A stretch of 64,000 nt of DNA, taken from the NCBI GenBank assembly GCA_030737875.1, contig CM060922.1:228946335-229010334 (forward strand). The letters run 5' to 3'. Origin of the DNA: Allium sativum (taxonomy: Eukaryota; Streptophyta; Magnoliopsida; Asparagales; Amaryllidaceae). A program made the position numbers and the translations under genes. Under the pieces are notes generated by a model. It worked only from the letters and a program-made list of their open reading frames with translations. It searched no databases and had not been told where the DNA came from. Shown here piece by piece: positions 37,408 to 48,434 of the stretch; the stretch's first letter is position 1, and each line of letters starts with the position of its first letter.

Positions 37408-38616
37408 CCTTGCAAATAGAAATCTTGAAACTCCAACAACAAAGATGTCCTGAGAAGAACCACCATGAAATATCGCAATAGCCTGAAATACGGGTGAACC
37501 GCAAACCTAACGCAGCACAGACACCAGCTATCATACATGAGTATAAAACAACAAACCAAAGAACCATGAAAAACAGTATAGCAGTGGGGTAGAAAGAACA
37601 GAGGTAGACCACAACTTTAGCTATTAAAATGGCTAAAAAAGAGATCGATAGCTATTGTACTCAGCATATAACCATAGACCTTCCTATTGAAAAATGTATT
37701 CGAGACTAAAAACTGAACATAGAAGAGCTGGAATCAAGAGAGATGCGTAGCCCGAATTTCATAGAAACTATTTTTCCTTAAAAATAGTCTATACTTTTAA
37801 CTATTTTACTATGCTTCTCGGCAAACATGAAAGAGTGTATATGCTTTCCATGCACCAAGTGGTTTTTATGTGCGTAGATTAGCAAGTATATTGCGTCATC
37901 TCACATGAGCTTCAAGTTTGCTAAGTTTCTCAAGTTTGCTAAGTTCCAGGTGTTGCAGATAACCTTTGTAATAAGGATATCGAAAGATATTTTGTCTGCA
38001 ATGATTAACCACATACCACTTGTTGTATGCAAAAAAAAAAAAGTATGCGTGCTTCAAACCTACAACCTATATTTTTCACAGAAGCGTCAGATCTGTTTCC
38101 AACTTCAAGTTGCTTCTTGAGGATCAGTTCAGGAGATATAATTGTCCGCATAATGTTATGAAAGTATCCAAAAACGTTGGAAGTTTAATGGCGATATTTG
38201 ATTTACATGTAATTATATGGCTTCATTTTAGAGGTAGTATTCTACATACATTTTCTTTAGCATAATAACTATAACAAAGTATATAAATCGTAATTTGTTG
38301 GACTTTTTGTATGGAAATGTCAAATTAGACTTCTATGTACATGTAAGCGGATTGCATGGTTTTAAATTGTATTTAGCATGATAACTATCACAAAGTATAT
38401 GGGTATCTGCTTTTATAATAATACATGTAAGCGGATTGCATTTTGTTAAACTTTTTGTTTGAAAGTATCAAATTTGATCTCCGCTATTATACTGATTTTT
38501 GCTTTTATGGAAAAACATGTAGTCAAATTAAGTTTCAACGGAGCAGGATGATAAATTGCATATGATGGTTGTACGCCTATATACAATAAATGTTAGTAGT
38601 AGCTTACCTTCAAGCA
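37408..38616 (+). other. Unique DNA beside C, with one exon-like stretch
   Basis: No repeat partner in the window. At about 38089-38210, after a TTTTTCACAG-type acceptor, the plus strand stays open for residues like NFKLLLEDQFRRYNCPH and NVMKVSKNVGSLMAIFDLH, then meets GTAATT, a possible donor. This looks like an exon of an unidentified gene, but I cannot name it and it may be a fragment. The rest (37408-37890, 38270-38616) is AT-rich with nothing recognisable. Confidence 0.35.
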
Positions 38617-39025
38617 CTAGTATAACCGCACAACAGCGGGAAAACCGACCGTTAAATTGTCTGATATCAAAGAAAAAAATTATATTATCTTTATTTTTAA
38701 ACAAAAAATTAATGAAAAATTCAATGTGTTAGGTAAAAAAAATGAAAATTAGTGCAAATACGTAAATTCTATTAATTAATATGTTCTACATCATTACCAA
38801 TTTTATATAATGAAGTAAGAAATCAAACAAATGTTTGCTTACAACATATCATTGTATTTGTAAATTGTCAATTAAAGAAGATAAATAATGCAATAATAAA
38901 AGTAATAAATAAATCACATATCAATGAAGTATATTATTAAAATAAATACCTTAAAGTAGCATTCTTAATTTTAAAAATTAAAATTCTGAGATGATTAAAC
39001 TAACATTGCAGATATTAATAAATAG

Positions 39026-39401
39026 TTAAACTGAAGAATCTATCATTTTTGATATTTCTTCCAACAAAAAACTTGTTTCAGCCGAATAATCAACAATGGA
39101 CTGTGACATAGCAGTAATCTTTTGCTTTTTCTCATTCATGTAATCAATTTGAGAACCGCCAAGCTTGAAAAGACGAGGTATCCATCGCAACTCCTTCAGC
39201 TTTTGTTCATATATATCCTCGCCTTCTTCATTCTTAATCTTGCAAAGATCATCAACGCTGCAACCTATAATTTCCTCCGCTAATTCGTTAAAAGGGGTAA
39301 TCCATGTTTCGTTTGTTGTATCTTTAATTTTCATCACCATTATGTATTTGCATTATAAAAGCATATTATTGCATATATTAACACTTGGTATAATAGTTAA
39401 T

Positions 39402-39445
<44 letters not shown>

Positions 39446-40865
39446 TCAAAACACAAGTACTTTCACTATGTTGGCATGCTTCGCACCAATAGTCAGATTA
39501 TGTAGCTTGTATAACCTTTTTGTTGCACTTTTTACAAGATTTGTACCATAGTTTTTTACTTTTAATGTAAGTTATGTATGCGAGTATGCTGAAGAATACA
39601 CACTGCATATTGGAAAATAACAATCAACATATATGAAATTATTAGTTTACAACATAGTTTGAAAAAAGAATGACCAACCTTGTCCTCACCCAATGTCGAA
39701 TTACTTGTTATTTGAGAAAGCATGACTTTTTCGTAAGCAGTAGGGGATATTTTTCACATTTTTGCCCTCTTGATTGTACCAACATCTGATATTTTTAACT
39801 TCTAGAATGTCCGGATTTATGGCTACATTGGTTTTACTCAATTTTGGTAAAGATAAAACCTATGATAACATCAAATAATATTAAAAATTGATGGATCAAA
39901 TAATATTAGAAAATGGTGGCATGATAAAATTTAAAAATATTAAACATTTTTACCTTCAAAATCTCCAACTTTTGCATATTTAATAGCAACTATAGGATCT
40001 TCATCAACAATTTCCACCAATTCAAAACTAACTCCCATAGCAAGCTCTCCTAAAAATGTAACATTCACGGTTATTTTTCTGCAGTTTAGATCTAATCATT
40101 AATATTTCAAATTTGAAAAAATAAAAAGTTTAATATGTTTACTTATGAATCATCTGCAACAATTACATCCCGTTTTATAAGGGTCTCACAGTTTTGTCTT
40201 TGAATTTTTTTAATTGGTGAGACACTTTGAACAAACCCAACTACATCTGAAAGGCACTTATGATAAGAAAACACACAACAAGACTTTAAAAATTAATAAT
40301 GTAGATGCATTACCTACTACTCCCTTTTTTGGAAGGTACTTTTGGAGCAGATTAATCTTTATAAATTATATATAACCTTTGGTGTATAGGAGCTTGCATC
40401 ATCCACCATTTCGATTGATGAATACTCATTTATAATAATCTCATAGTCATTTTTTATAGTGCTGAAATCTTTATTTACCAGTTTAAGAGTTCCTTTTAAA
40501 ATGTAATAAATCTTTTCAGATTCAAATATAGGATAAAACTTGTTTGCAACTTTGTTAAATATTGTTGCTTGGACTTGGGCACCCTGTTAATTTTTTTAAG
40601 AAAAAAGCAAATATTGTAATAACATTTTAATAATAATATTACAAGAGAAAATACAATTGAAAGGATAAAGTTAAGAAAAAGCCGTGAGTTCCATGCTAAA
40701 CACACATCCTTCCCTCCTAATATTTTTGTAAGATCTCATATTGCTTTTGTTTGTTACTCGAACTTTGATCCTCCAATTGCGTTGGTATGGATTCAGTAAC
40801 GCAACAGGATTAATATTTCTAGACATATCCACTTGACTGATAAATCTGAAGTAAATCCTAATCAA
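39026..40865 (-). pseudogene. RPA1-like (replication protein A 70 kDa subunit) gene, decayed
   Basis: RPA1 binds single-stranded DNA during replication and repair. Minus-strand exons in order: about 40680-40865 (SRNINPVALLNPYQRNW, first OB fold); 40377-40583 (QVQATIFNKVANKFYP, KGTLKLVNKDFSTIKNDYE); 40148-40246 (VVGFVQSVSPIKKI, KRDVIVADDS); 39954-40049 (GELAMGVSFELVE); 39679-39859 (LSKTNVAINPDILEVK, MLSQITSNSTLGEDK); 39445-39602 (VFFSILAYITYIK plus zinc ribbon CKKC...CEAC); 39026-39346 (MKIKDTTNETWITPFNE, the RPA1 C-terminal domain). The N-terminal protein-interaction domain is absent. Damage: TAA stop at 39498-39500 between the zinc-ribbon halves, a frameshift near 39735-39760, and AA instead of AG before the last exon. 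Probably nonfunctional. Confidence 0.8.
39404..39442. repeat. (AT)n microsatellite in an RPA1-like intron
   Basis: About 18 AT dinucleotides just after the donor of the zinc-ribbon exon. Confidence 0.95.
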
Positions 40866-41546
40866 ATAAAAATTATAAGATTTTGACTTTTGTGTGAAGC
40901 GAGAACAAATGAATATATATCATAATCAAGTGCTAGTAATGAAAGCTTTTGGGTTCATGGAACTTTGTTCTGCAAATAATGCAATAAAAAATATACACTT
41001 GCAAAAGTGATTACAGTGACCAAATGAGCCCGCCTTCAGCTATGAATTTTTTATGTTGTTCCCAGGGTTATCTATGTTTATATTGTAATGTATTTTAAAT
41101 ATAAAGAGATGATAAAAATCAACCGCTTACATGAAAAACTTAGGGGTCGGTTGTACGTGCTTGAATTATATCTAGAAAACTTAAAATTTTGTGTCTCTAT
41201 TCAACAGTTATCATGCCCTCTCATCAGTAGTTATTATCACGATTTCGTCTTTTTTAAATGCACGTGAATAATTGTACTCAAAACAATGTTTTCGCTAAAC
41301 TGCACTCTAAGTTATAATAAGAAGTTAATTTCTTCTACTAAATTATTGTATTTATGAGACCTTAGTCATTTGCTAATTGATGTATAATGATGCATATTGC
41401 AAAACCAATCTCAAAAAAATATACGACACTACTTACTTTAAAAAATTGAAGATGTTGACATTTGATTTCTAAACAAACTATATTTTATTGGTTATGCTTT
41501 TCCTGTAATATATGATTATAAACCAAATCTTCTCAATTTTCTTTGA
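40866..41546. other. AT-rich DNA upstream of the RPA1-like gene
   Basis: No open frame, RNA gene or repeat recognised. It lies 5' of the RPA1-like exons on the minus strand and may hold their leader. Confidence 0.4.
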
Positions 41547-41770
41547 TGATTATTATATTATTGTAGTTCCTCATCCACGTTAAAAATCCCACCTTAAAAA
41601 AGTGTTAAACAAAATGTTTTTCAATCCTTTGCTTTCACGTCAATGATACACTTTATAACTAAGGTCATTTTTTGATGATTATGTATTATTGCAGACTTGC
41701 AGTTCCCCATCCACATTAAAAATCCCACCTTAAAATAGTGTCAAACAAAATGTTATTCAATCCTTTGATG
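41547..41770. repeat. Direct repeat of about 135 bp, second unit split by F
   Basis: The segment beginning GATGATTATTATATTATTG (41547) is repeated from about 41684, sharing TTAAAAATCCCACCTTAAAA, CAAACAAAATG and ATTCAATCCTTTG-type words. The second unit continues across F at 51912-51960 with TCAATGATACACTTTATAAC, the sequence that ends unit one at 41642-41661. Confidence 0.8.
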
Positions 41771-41775
41771 ATTGT
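41771..41775. repeat. Target-site duplication of F, left copy (ATTGT)
   Basis: ATTGT here and ATTGC at 51912-51916: one transition apart. Confidence 0.85.
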
Positions 41776-43225
41776 TGTAACTCCCCACGTCCATTAATGT
41801 AACTCACTAAGGGAATGCATTAACTTTCATAGAGCATTGAAGTAAACAGAACAGAATATTACAAGACAGATACATAAAATAGTACTTGAAAATTTTGTAA
41901 TTTTATTGCAACGAAAACAGAAACAGGTTTGGTTACATCTTCAAAAACCATCTTACTAAAAGCCAAGTACATAATATCAGTCTTGTATAAAAACCATCAG
42001 AGTACATAATTTTTAAAACCATAATCCTCAATCCAAAATGCCATATGAAGGAGAAACAAAGCTAAGCATTACTTTCAGCACTTCAAGCAGGAAAATCCAA
42101 GTCAAGCTCCACTAATCCCACCCTGAGAACATGGGGGGAAAGGAAAGAAAAGAGGCAAAACAAACGAGGTCAGACACAAAGTATGGCGAGTCCACTAATC
42201 CCACCCTGAGAACATGTGTTGGTCCCACAATAGGGTGTATCACTCCCTAAGGTGGCAACCCTGATACTACTGAAATGCACAGCTTATACCTATATGATGC
42301 AACAACGTCTTACCTACCAGCCCGGACCCACGCACGCACATGACTCCGTTGGACTTGCACTGCCACCGCTAACTCTTTATTGACCTCTTACAATCAACCC
42401 CAGTAAGCATGTCCATGTCCTCTATATAGATACTAAAATGGGTTACTGGTTGAAAAGGGTCCCCACACTTGACACAAGCTTCCCTCCTAAGTTTGGTCCC
42501 CACTTAACCCCTTTTATCCCCATGTCTTACCACATGTCTCATCTTGGTTAGTGCTTTAATTATGTTATGCATGCTACCCATGCAATACATATTACCTATG
42601 TCATCCTTAAATATGTTATGCATGCTACCCATGAAATACATGCTACCCATGTCGCCCACTTAACCGCTTTACAGTTCCCATGTCTTCCCACATGTCTTAT
42701 CTTGGTTAAGTGTTCTTAATCGTGGTTCACATGCTACCCATGTCACCCACTTAACCTTTTTTTATACCCATGTCTTACCACATGCCTCATCTTGGTTAAG
42801 TGCTTTTAATTGCGTTTCACATATACATTGGTTAAGAGAATAGCTCCCTAAGTATCAACCCCGAAGACCGAAATCAACATCAGATTGACACTCAGAGAAT
42901 TACTCAACTCAACCAATCTTCTGTTATGTCTTTCATATAACTTATGTTATCTTCATTTGTAGATTTATTCTTGCCTTTACAGATTACTTAATCTTCAATT
43001 AAGTACAACTTTCCTTGTTACATAAGTTATTTCTTCTTCCCTTATCGTTCCTTATAACTTACCTTATTCCATAAGTTATTCTGTTTTCTCCTTCGTTCAT
43101 TATAACTTACCTTATTCCATAAGTTATAATTCCCAATTGTCCCTAGGACAAGCCTGCCTATTATTGTTTCCTTTTTCTTAAGTCCATTAATTCATAATAA
43201 CTAAACTTTTGCAAGACCTCCCACA

Positions 43226-43418
43226 TTAGATTACCGTTTGCGGTTGTTGGATATGCCGGGCGGTTCCGGGAAGGCATACACCGCAAACCAATCTAACCTC
43301 GCGTCTTTGCATTATTATGCATCTAGTTTCTGCCCTTGACCTCTCACACTAGATACCGTTTGTGGTTGCTGGACATGCCGGGCGGTTACGAGCAGGCTTA
43401 CACCGCAAACCCATATAA
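43226..43418 (-). other. Paired hairpins in F 3' LTR
   Basis: h1 43226-43296: TTAGATT/AATCTAA outside, GTTTGCGGT/ACCGCAAAC inside, loop with GCCGGGCGGTTCCGGG. h2 (about 43348-43418) keeps GTTTGTGGT against ACCGCAAAC, a T-G wobble, while its outer stem is worn (CTAGAT/ATATAA). Confidence 0.78.
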
Positions 43419-44252
43419 CCTCGTGTCTTAGGCGTTCATTATTACTAAGTTCATCTCAAATCATGGATTATAGTGGTTCCCAATTACCCATAAATTCCAA
43501 TCCAAATTTATGTGACAAATTCTTATCCAATTTATGCCTATAATCCCCAGTTTACAGGTTATACCAAATTATACCCAACCATCTTCATAGTTATTCATAA
43601 TTTGTGCCAAAAACCCATGTATACAAATTATACCCAAATTATGTCCAAACCAATTTCCATGGTTACCAACAATTTATGCCAATAATTCACATTTTACATA
43701 TTATTCAATTATCCCCAAACTTTTCCCAGTCGTTCAAACGTTATTCATACACAAATCTCATGTAATATGTTAGGGTCGAAGTTAGCCTAACCTTATAAAA
43801 AGGAAAAGGAAAAGGAGGAGGAAAGAGAATCAAAACTGGCATAAACATAAGAACATGCATATGAACATAAACAAGCATGTAATGACAAAATAGATCTGAA
43901 AGGCATATGACATGTTTATGGGTATGAATAAAAAAGGTGACAATTTGCAAACTTGATAAGATTCATTACAGGCATATTCATATAATCCAATTCACAACTT
44001 ATCACAATTACTTTTAATTTAATTATCTTGTGAAAGTGACATAGACTCACAACGATAGGATTAAGGATAGATAATAAATCTGAATTCTGAATTCTGATTT
44101 CTGAAGTTGATTAGCTAAACCATTGATGTAGGCTTTGATTCTTATCTTCCAACTTGAATTTGATTTACTTTGGTGGAGGCTAGGTTAGTTTAGAATTGAG
44201 CAGCATGGAGGCGCCATGAATTGATTTAATGAAATTAGGGATAGGTCAAGAT

Positions 44253-44692
44253 GTGTTTATATAGGTGTATTAGGTGAATTAGAGCCTTTAGATTAGGTTA
44301 GGATCCATCTAAACCATCCAAACCAAGAATACACATCACCCAGCCAATCAGAAGATGCCACATATTCCCTAAAACACAAGTATTCGTCACAGCCTGTTCT
44401 GGCCCGATGGGGTCGACCCCTACAGGGGGGTCGACAACTATGTCGACACCCCTAGAGGGGGGTCGACACCAATGTCGACTCCCCTAGGGAGGGTCGACAC
44501 CCTAGCGCGGGATAATTCCCGCCCAGCCCTCTCTCACTGATTTGTATTTCGAATTCGATTTTTAATTGTTATATTAATTTTGATTTAAACTGAAATTTTC
44601 TAACCTCCATAACTTCTTCATACTGAATCCGTTTTATGTAGAACTTGGACTCTATCTTAAGCAGAATTCCGAAATGAACGCAATGGCGCAAC
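44253..44692 (-). promoter_or_regulatory. F 3' LTR U3 module and TATA box
   Basis: Sense order: conserved block 44667-44692, palindrome GCGGGATAATTCCCGC within 44505-44524, GTCGAC array 44411-44503, TATA box CCTATATAAACAC on the minus strand at 44253-44265. Confidence 0.72.
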
Positions 44693-44775
44693 CCGTTTCC
44701 TTTAATTCTTCTTCTAAAAATTAAGTGTTTTTAAATTTTTTCAATTTTAATATTATAAAATTACGGGGTGTTACA

Positions 44776-44793
44776 TTCTCCCCTCCTTAAAGG
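44776..44793 (-). promoter_or_regulatory. Polypurine tract of F
   Basis: Minus strand AAGGAGGGGAGAA directly before TGTAACACCCC. The sequence upstream, CAGGGACGAAATCC, matches A and B. Confidence 0.92.
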
Positions 44794-45425
44794 ATTTCGT
44801 CCCTGAAATCTTCAAGTTAAGAAGAATGTATCCTACCATCCAACATCCATCTACTTAATCATCATCCACAAGTATACATTGTCCTTAAAAAATATTACTA
44901 ATGCTATATGAACATATTCATAAGTGTGTGTATAATTTCCTTATCTAATGCAAAGATTAGGAAGTCTACGGATTCAGACGACCTAGTTAATGCGAATTAT
45001 GTTAGTGCCATGAGTTCAACATGTATGCAATTATTCCTAATGCACTTTATAATTTCTATATGAGTGCACAATCATTCACTCAAATGCAACATCCATGTGA
45101 TAACACATCAAATTCCAATCAATATACAGATATATGCAATATGAAAGTGACTGAGCCGATCTTAGTGCCTAAAGTGTGTGTAAATGCATCCACGAGTAAC
45201 CACTTGCAACCACTAACCATAACATGTTTCAAAATCATGTTTACAACCATAGGAGTTTCTACTTAAAGATTGAAGATAAACTCGAGAGGATATACTAAAT
45301 GATAGAAAAAGTATAAGCAAAGCGGTAGAAAAAGGAGAAGTTAAGAACATACGCTCAAAAAGGAAAGGGTATGATGCACGTATCTTGTCTTCCGTCTCCC
45401 AAGTCGCGTCTCCTTGATCATCTCC
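44794..45425 (-). other. F internal region between pol and polypurine tract
   Basis: About 630 non-coding bases homologous to the equivalent segments of A and B. Nothing else recognised. Confidence 0.6.
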
Positions 45426-46190
45426 TCATTGGACTTTAACCAACTTGACCTCTCGGTTGCGTAATTTCTTGACCTCCGATCCAAGAATGCATGTAGGAAC
45501 TCGTCTAATTGTGGCATCTCGCTCTACTTCCACTACTCTAAGCAAGTTTGGCTCTACTACTTCCGCGGTATCATGTAAACACTTCTGCAAATGCGACACG
45601 TGAAACACGTCATGCACACCACTAAGCTTCTCAGGCAACTTCACTTTGTACGCCATCTGTCCAATTCGCTCTATAATGGGAAATGGCCCTATACGAACCT
45701 CAGTGCCAATTTCCCTACTGATCCAAAGCGAACTACATTCCTCAATGGTGATACATTAATAAAGACCATGTCTCCAATGTCGAACTGAAGATCAGTCCTT
45801 CTCTTATCAGCATATGACTTTTGTCGGTCCTGTGCCGTCTTCATACGTCTTCGAATCGAGTCTATCTTCTCCGAAGTTTCCCTAATCATATCGGGCCCAA
45901 GCAAAATCTTATCCGTAGATTCTCACCAACAAGTCGATGATCGACAAGGTTGTCCATATAGGGCCTCAAAAGGAGCCATGTCAATACTAGTATGATAGTT
46001 GTTGTTTTAGGCGAACTCCACTAATGGAAGGTGTTCCTCCCACGTCCCTCCAAAATCCAAGATGCATAGCCTCAAAAGATCTTCTCGAATCCGATTCATT
46101 CTTTCTGTTTGGTTGTCCGTCTGAGGGTGATCAGCGATGCTCAATCATAACTGCATACCTACCGTCTCTTGCATATCACCCTTTCCTCTT
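45426..46190 (-). pseudogene. F integrase second half and chromovirus C-terminus
   Basis: Minus strand, 46190 downward: residues of the integrase core end (DGQTERMNR, then GTWEEHLPLVEFA and SIDMAPFEALYGQPCR at about 45930-46130, with a stop in place of Tyr after EFA); then the C-terminal region RMKTAQDRQKSYADKRRTDL, IGDMVFINVSP, RFGSVGKLALRFV (45689-45870); then VKLPEKLSGVHDVFHVSHLQ (45590-45650) and EVKKLRNREVKLVKVQ (45426-45475). The arrangement is that of Tekay/Del chromoviruses. The HHCC zinc finger and first two catalytic aspartates are absent and there are several frame breaks, so it cannot integrate DNA. Confidence 0.85.
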
Positions 46191-46199
46191 GCATCAAAA

Positions 46200-46480
46200 C
46201 TACGCCAAGCCCTGCCCCGCAAGCATCTGTATACTCTGTGAATGGTTACTGCCATCCGGCAAAACTAAAACTGGAGATGTCATCAAAACCCTCTTCAAAC
46301 ATTGGAAAGCATCGTCACAATCAATATCCCAAGAAAAAGTCAAGTTCTTTGTTAACCGTGTAAGTGGGGCTGATATCTTCGTGAAGTCCTTAATGAACTT
46401 CTTGTAATAGCCCGCCAAACCAAGGAAACTTCTTACTTCTGTTGCTTTTCTAGGAATCTTTCAATCTTGGATTGCTACCA
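46200..46480 (-). pseudogene. F RT-RNase H connection
   Basis: Residues AGYYKKFIKDFTKISAPLTR and LTKNLTFSWDIDCDDAFQ, ending SPVLVLPD, are the connection region following RT. The frame then runs straight into integrase residues near 46190: RNase H and the integrase N-terminus are deleted. A frame break separates it from the RT open frame. Confidence 0.82.
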
Positions 46481-46509
46481 CCTTAGCGGGATCCACAGCT
46501 ATCCCTTCC

Positions 46510-47403
46510 TTAGAGACCACGTGCCCTAAGAACCTCACTTCCTCCCTCCAGAAATGACATTTGGAGAACTTGCTTTGAGTTGATGTCTCGAAGGGTCTCT
46601 AAGACTTCCTTAAGATATAGGGCATGCTCTTCCTTGCTTCTAGAAAATATCAAGATGTCATCCACAAAGACTACCACGAACTTGTTTAGAAACTCCCTAA
46701 ACACCCTACTCATCAAGTCTACGAAGTATGCAGGTGCATTCAGCAAACCAAAAGGCATGACGAGCCATTCAAAGAAACCGTCGGGAGTCCTAAAGGTAGT
46801 CTTATCTATACTATCCTCAGCTACCCTCAACTGATGAAATCCAGTATCTAAGTCCAACTGCGAGAAAACTGAAGCACCAACCAACTGACCGAACAAATCA
46901 TCTATCATCGGCAATGGATGCCTATTTTTCTTCGTGAGTTTATTTAGCTCCTTATAGTCCATGCACAATCTAAGCGAACCATAAGCCTTCGTGGCAAAAA
47001 CAACTGGAGCACCCCACTCCAAGATACTTCTTCTTATGAAACCTTTCTCAAGTAATTCTTTCACTTGCTTACTAAGCTCCCTCCTTTCCTTTGGAGCCAT
47101 GTGGCGCACAGGCAATGCAACTGGCTTTGCATTGTCCACCAAATATATACGGAAATCTATCTCGTGTTTTGGAGGTAAGCCCCTAACCTCCTCAAAGACG
47201 TCTGCATACTCACAGACTACTCGAACAGATTGCAAATCATCAATAGATGTGTCAAGAGATTCTAGGTAGCTAAGAATATTCGAACCCTTAGGGTCGCATG
47301 AGATATCGAGATTATTACCCAAACTAGTCAATAGTCTAACTACTCTCCTTTCACAGTCGAGGATGACACCATACCTAGCTAGCCAATCCATGCCTAGAAT
47401 CAA
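46510..47403 (-). pseudogene. F reverse transcriptase domain (long open fragment)
   Basis: A 297-codon open stretch copying element RNA into DNA in intact relatives. Residues 1-10 are the protease end (ILGMDWLAR); 16-60 are the linker; RT proper runs from about 75 to 285: [14 protein letters not shown] (96-109), [11 protein letters not shown] (145-154), LDLDTGFHQ with catalytic Asp184 (183-191), [10 protein letters not shown] (216-225) and FVDD with Asp248/249 (246-249). All three catalytic aspartates are present. The first Met is an artefact of the surrounding breaks; the polyprotein was longer. The last 15 residues after TLRD diverge through a frameshift. Parts of it are nearly identical to B and A linkers. 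Confidence 0.9.
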
Positions 47404-47863
47404 CCCATAGCGCGTGAAACCAAGAATTTAAGTGTTGCATTTATACTCAATGCCATACACAAAAATTCTCAAAATCTCGACATAACATAGAAAGATGGGT
47501 TGTTCCCCCAATAGGATTTGAGACACTAACGGGATCAACTACTGTACTAGTATCTAGGTGCAAAGACTCAACAATGGAAGCAGATATGAACGAATGTGAA
47601 GCGCTAGAATCAAACAAAGTACGTACAGGATGATCAAAAAGGAAAATCAAACTTTCAACAGAAATTCTTCTACCTCTATCAAGCATGCTAGCCATGAGAG
47701 CACGCATTTGCCCTCCAGAAGATCCTACACTTTGTCCTTGTCCTTGCCTCTTCGGACAATCTCTAATAAGATGTCTTCCCTCTCCGTAATGACAACAACC
47801 AGTCTTCTTCTTCTTCCTACGGTCTTTGGCTATATATGACCCACCATACCTCAGTAATGACAC
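47404..47863 (-). pseudogene. F zinc knuckle and protease N-terminal half
   Basis: 138 codons open on the minus strand. A gag zinc knuckle, CCHYGEGRHLIRDC (residues about 23-36), fits CX2CX4HX4C except that the second Cys is Tyr. The protease active site reads FDSSASHSFIS (about residues 89-99), where D-S-G-A is expected, so the catalytic-loop Gly is Ser. Both changes fit single G-to-A transitions. The frame breaks before the ILGMDW segment of the next open fragment. It supplies neither RNA binding nor protease activity in this state. Confidence 0.85.
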
Positions 47864-48400
47864 TTCCTCTTTTCTCGGGGTCTATAGTTCTTTCCACCCT
47901 TCTTAGGTTCCATTTCCTTATTCTGTGATTCTTCAACCTTGACCTCCTTCTTTTCTCCTTGATCTTATTTGTGCATCAAGGCTATGTCCATGAGTTTCTC
48001 ATCCTTGGGTTGTGCTCCTTAGCCCAAACCCCCTCATTCTCATTCTCATGAAACTTCTTAACAAGTCTGTCTAAACCTACCTCCGTCGCGCGTAAAACTC
48101 TACAAAGATTGAAAGAAAATTAGCCGTAAGTGAAACTACTGCGGCTATAGATGGAGGTTAGGCACTTCTTTACCCTTTGACAGGCGTCGTAGTCTCATCA
48201 TGCCTACGGAACCTTGCTGTGATGTGGTTACCTCCGAGAAAGCCGGGAGCCTCAGAGACTCAGAAAAGAAGGAAACAAGGACTCAAACAGAAAATTCAAG
48301 AGATAGTGCATATGGCTTTGGGGAATATGTCTTTCAAAACAAACTTTTCTTTTGAAAATACTTTTTTTAAAACCGTTTTGAAAATAACTTTCAAAATCTT
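47864..48400 (-). pseudogene. F gag N- and C-terminal remnants
   Basis: Low-complexity charged residues such as KKEVKVEESQNKEMEPKKGG (47890-47960), typical of the gag C-terminal linker, and N-terminal remnants (48000-48330) with several stops. The central gag domain is deleted. Homologous to B 30900-31340. Confidence 0.55.
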
Positions 48401-48422
48401 TTACCTGATCCGGTAACCTTCA

Positions 48423-48434
48423 GCTCTGATACCA
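48423..48434 (-). promoter_or_regulatory. Primer binding site of F
   Basis: Minus strand TGGTATCAGAGC, two bases from the LTR end, then TGAAGGTTACC. Confidence 0.93.

Larger units (their letters stand above)
38617..41775 (-). mobile_element. Candidate Helitron, 3' half
   Basis: On the minus strand the 3' end reads CCGC-TGTTGT-GCGG (a 4 bp stem hairpin, 38626-38639), then TTATA and CTAG (38620-38617), followed by T in the flank: the hairpin-plus-CTRR ending of Helitrons, which insert between A and T. The RPA1-like gene inside runs in the same direction, and plant autonomous Helitrons commonly carry RPA genes. Element F interrupts it at 41775. No Rep or helicase was recognised, so it would be non-autonomous. 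Confidence is moderate because Helitron ends are short. Confidence 0.5.
41776..44775 (-). repeat. Element F 3' LTR (with rearranged deletion)
   Basis: TGTAACTCCCC to GGGGTGTTACA. Relative to the other LTR it lacks about 540 bp (partner 48863-49400). In its place is a second copy, at 42191-42216, of the 26 bp at 42108-42133. Hairpins at 43226-43296 and about 43348-43418; GGTTAAG/TTAACC repeats at 42480-42850. Confidence 0.92.

Noticed and set aside
37403..37612. Minus-strand 63-69 residue frames just right of C
   Set aside because: Two frames overlap, hydrophobic composition typical of AT-rich DNA, no recognisable family.
46510..47403. RT as part of an endogenous pararetrovirus (caulimovirid)
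   Set aside because: Flanking LTRs, Met-tRNA primer site next to an LTR, an integrase fragment and the chromovirus pol tail all identify a Ty3/gypsy retrotransposon.
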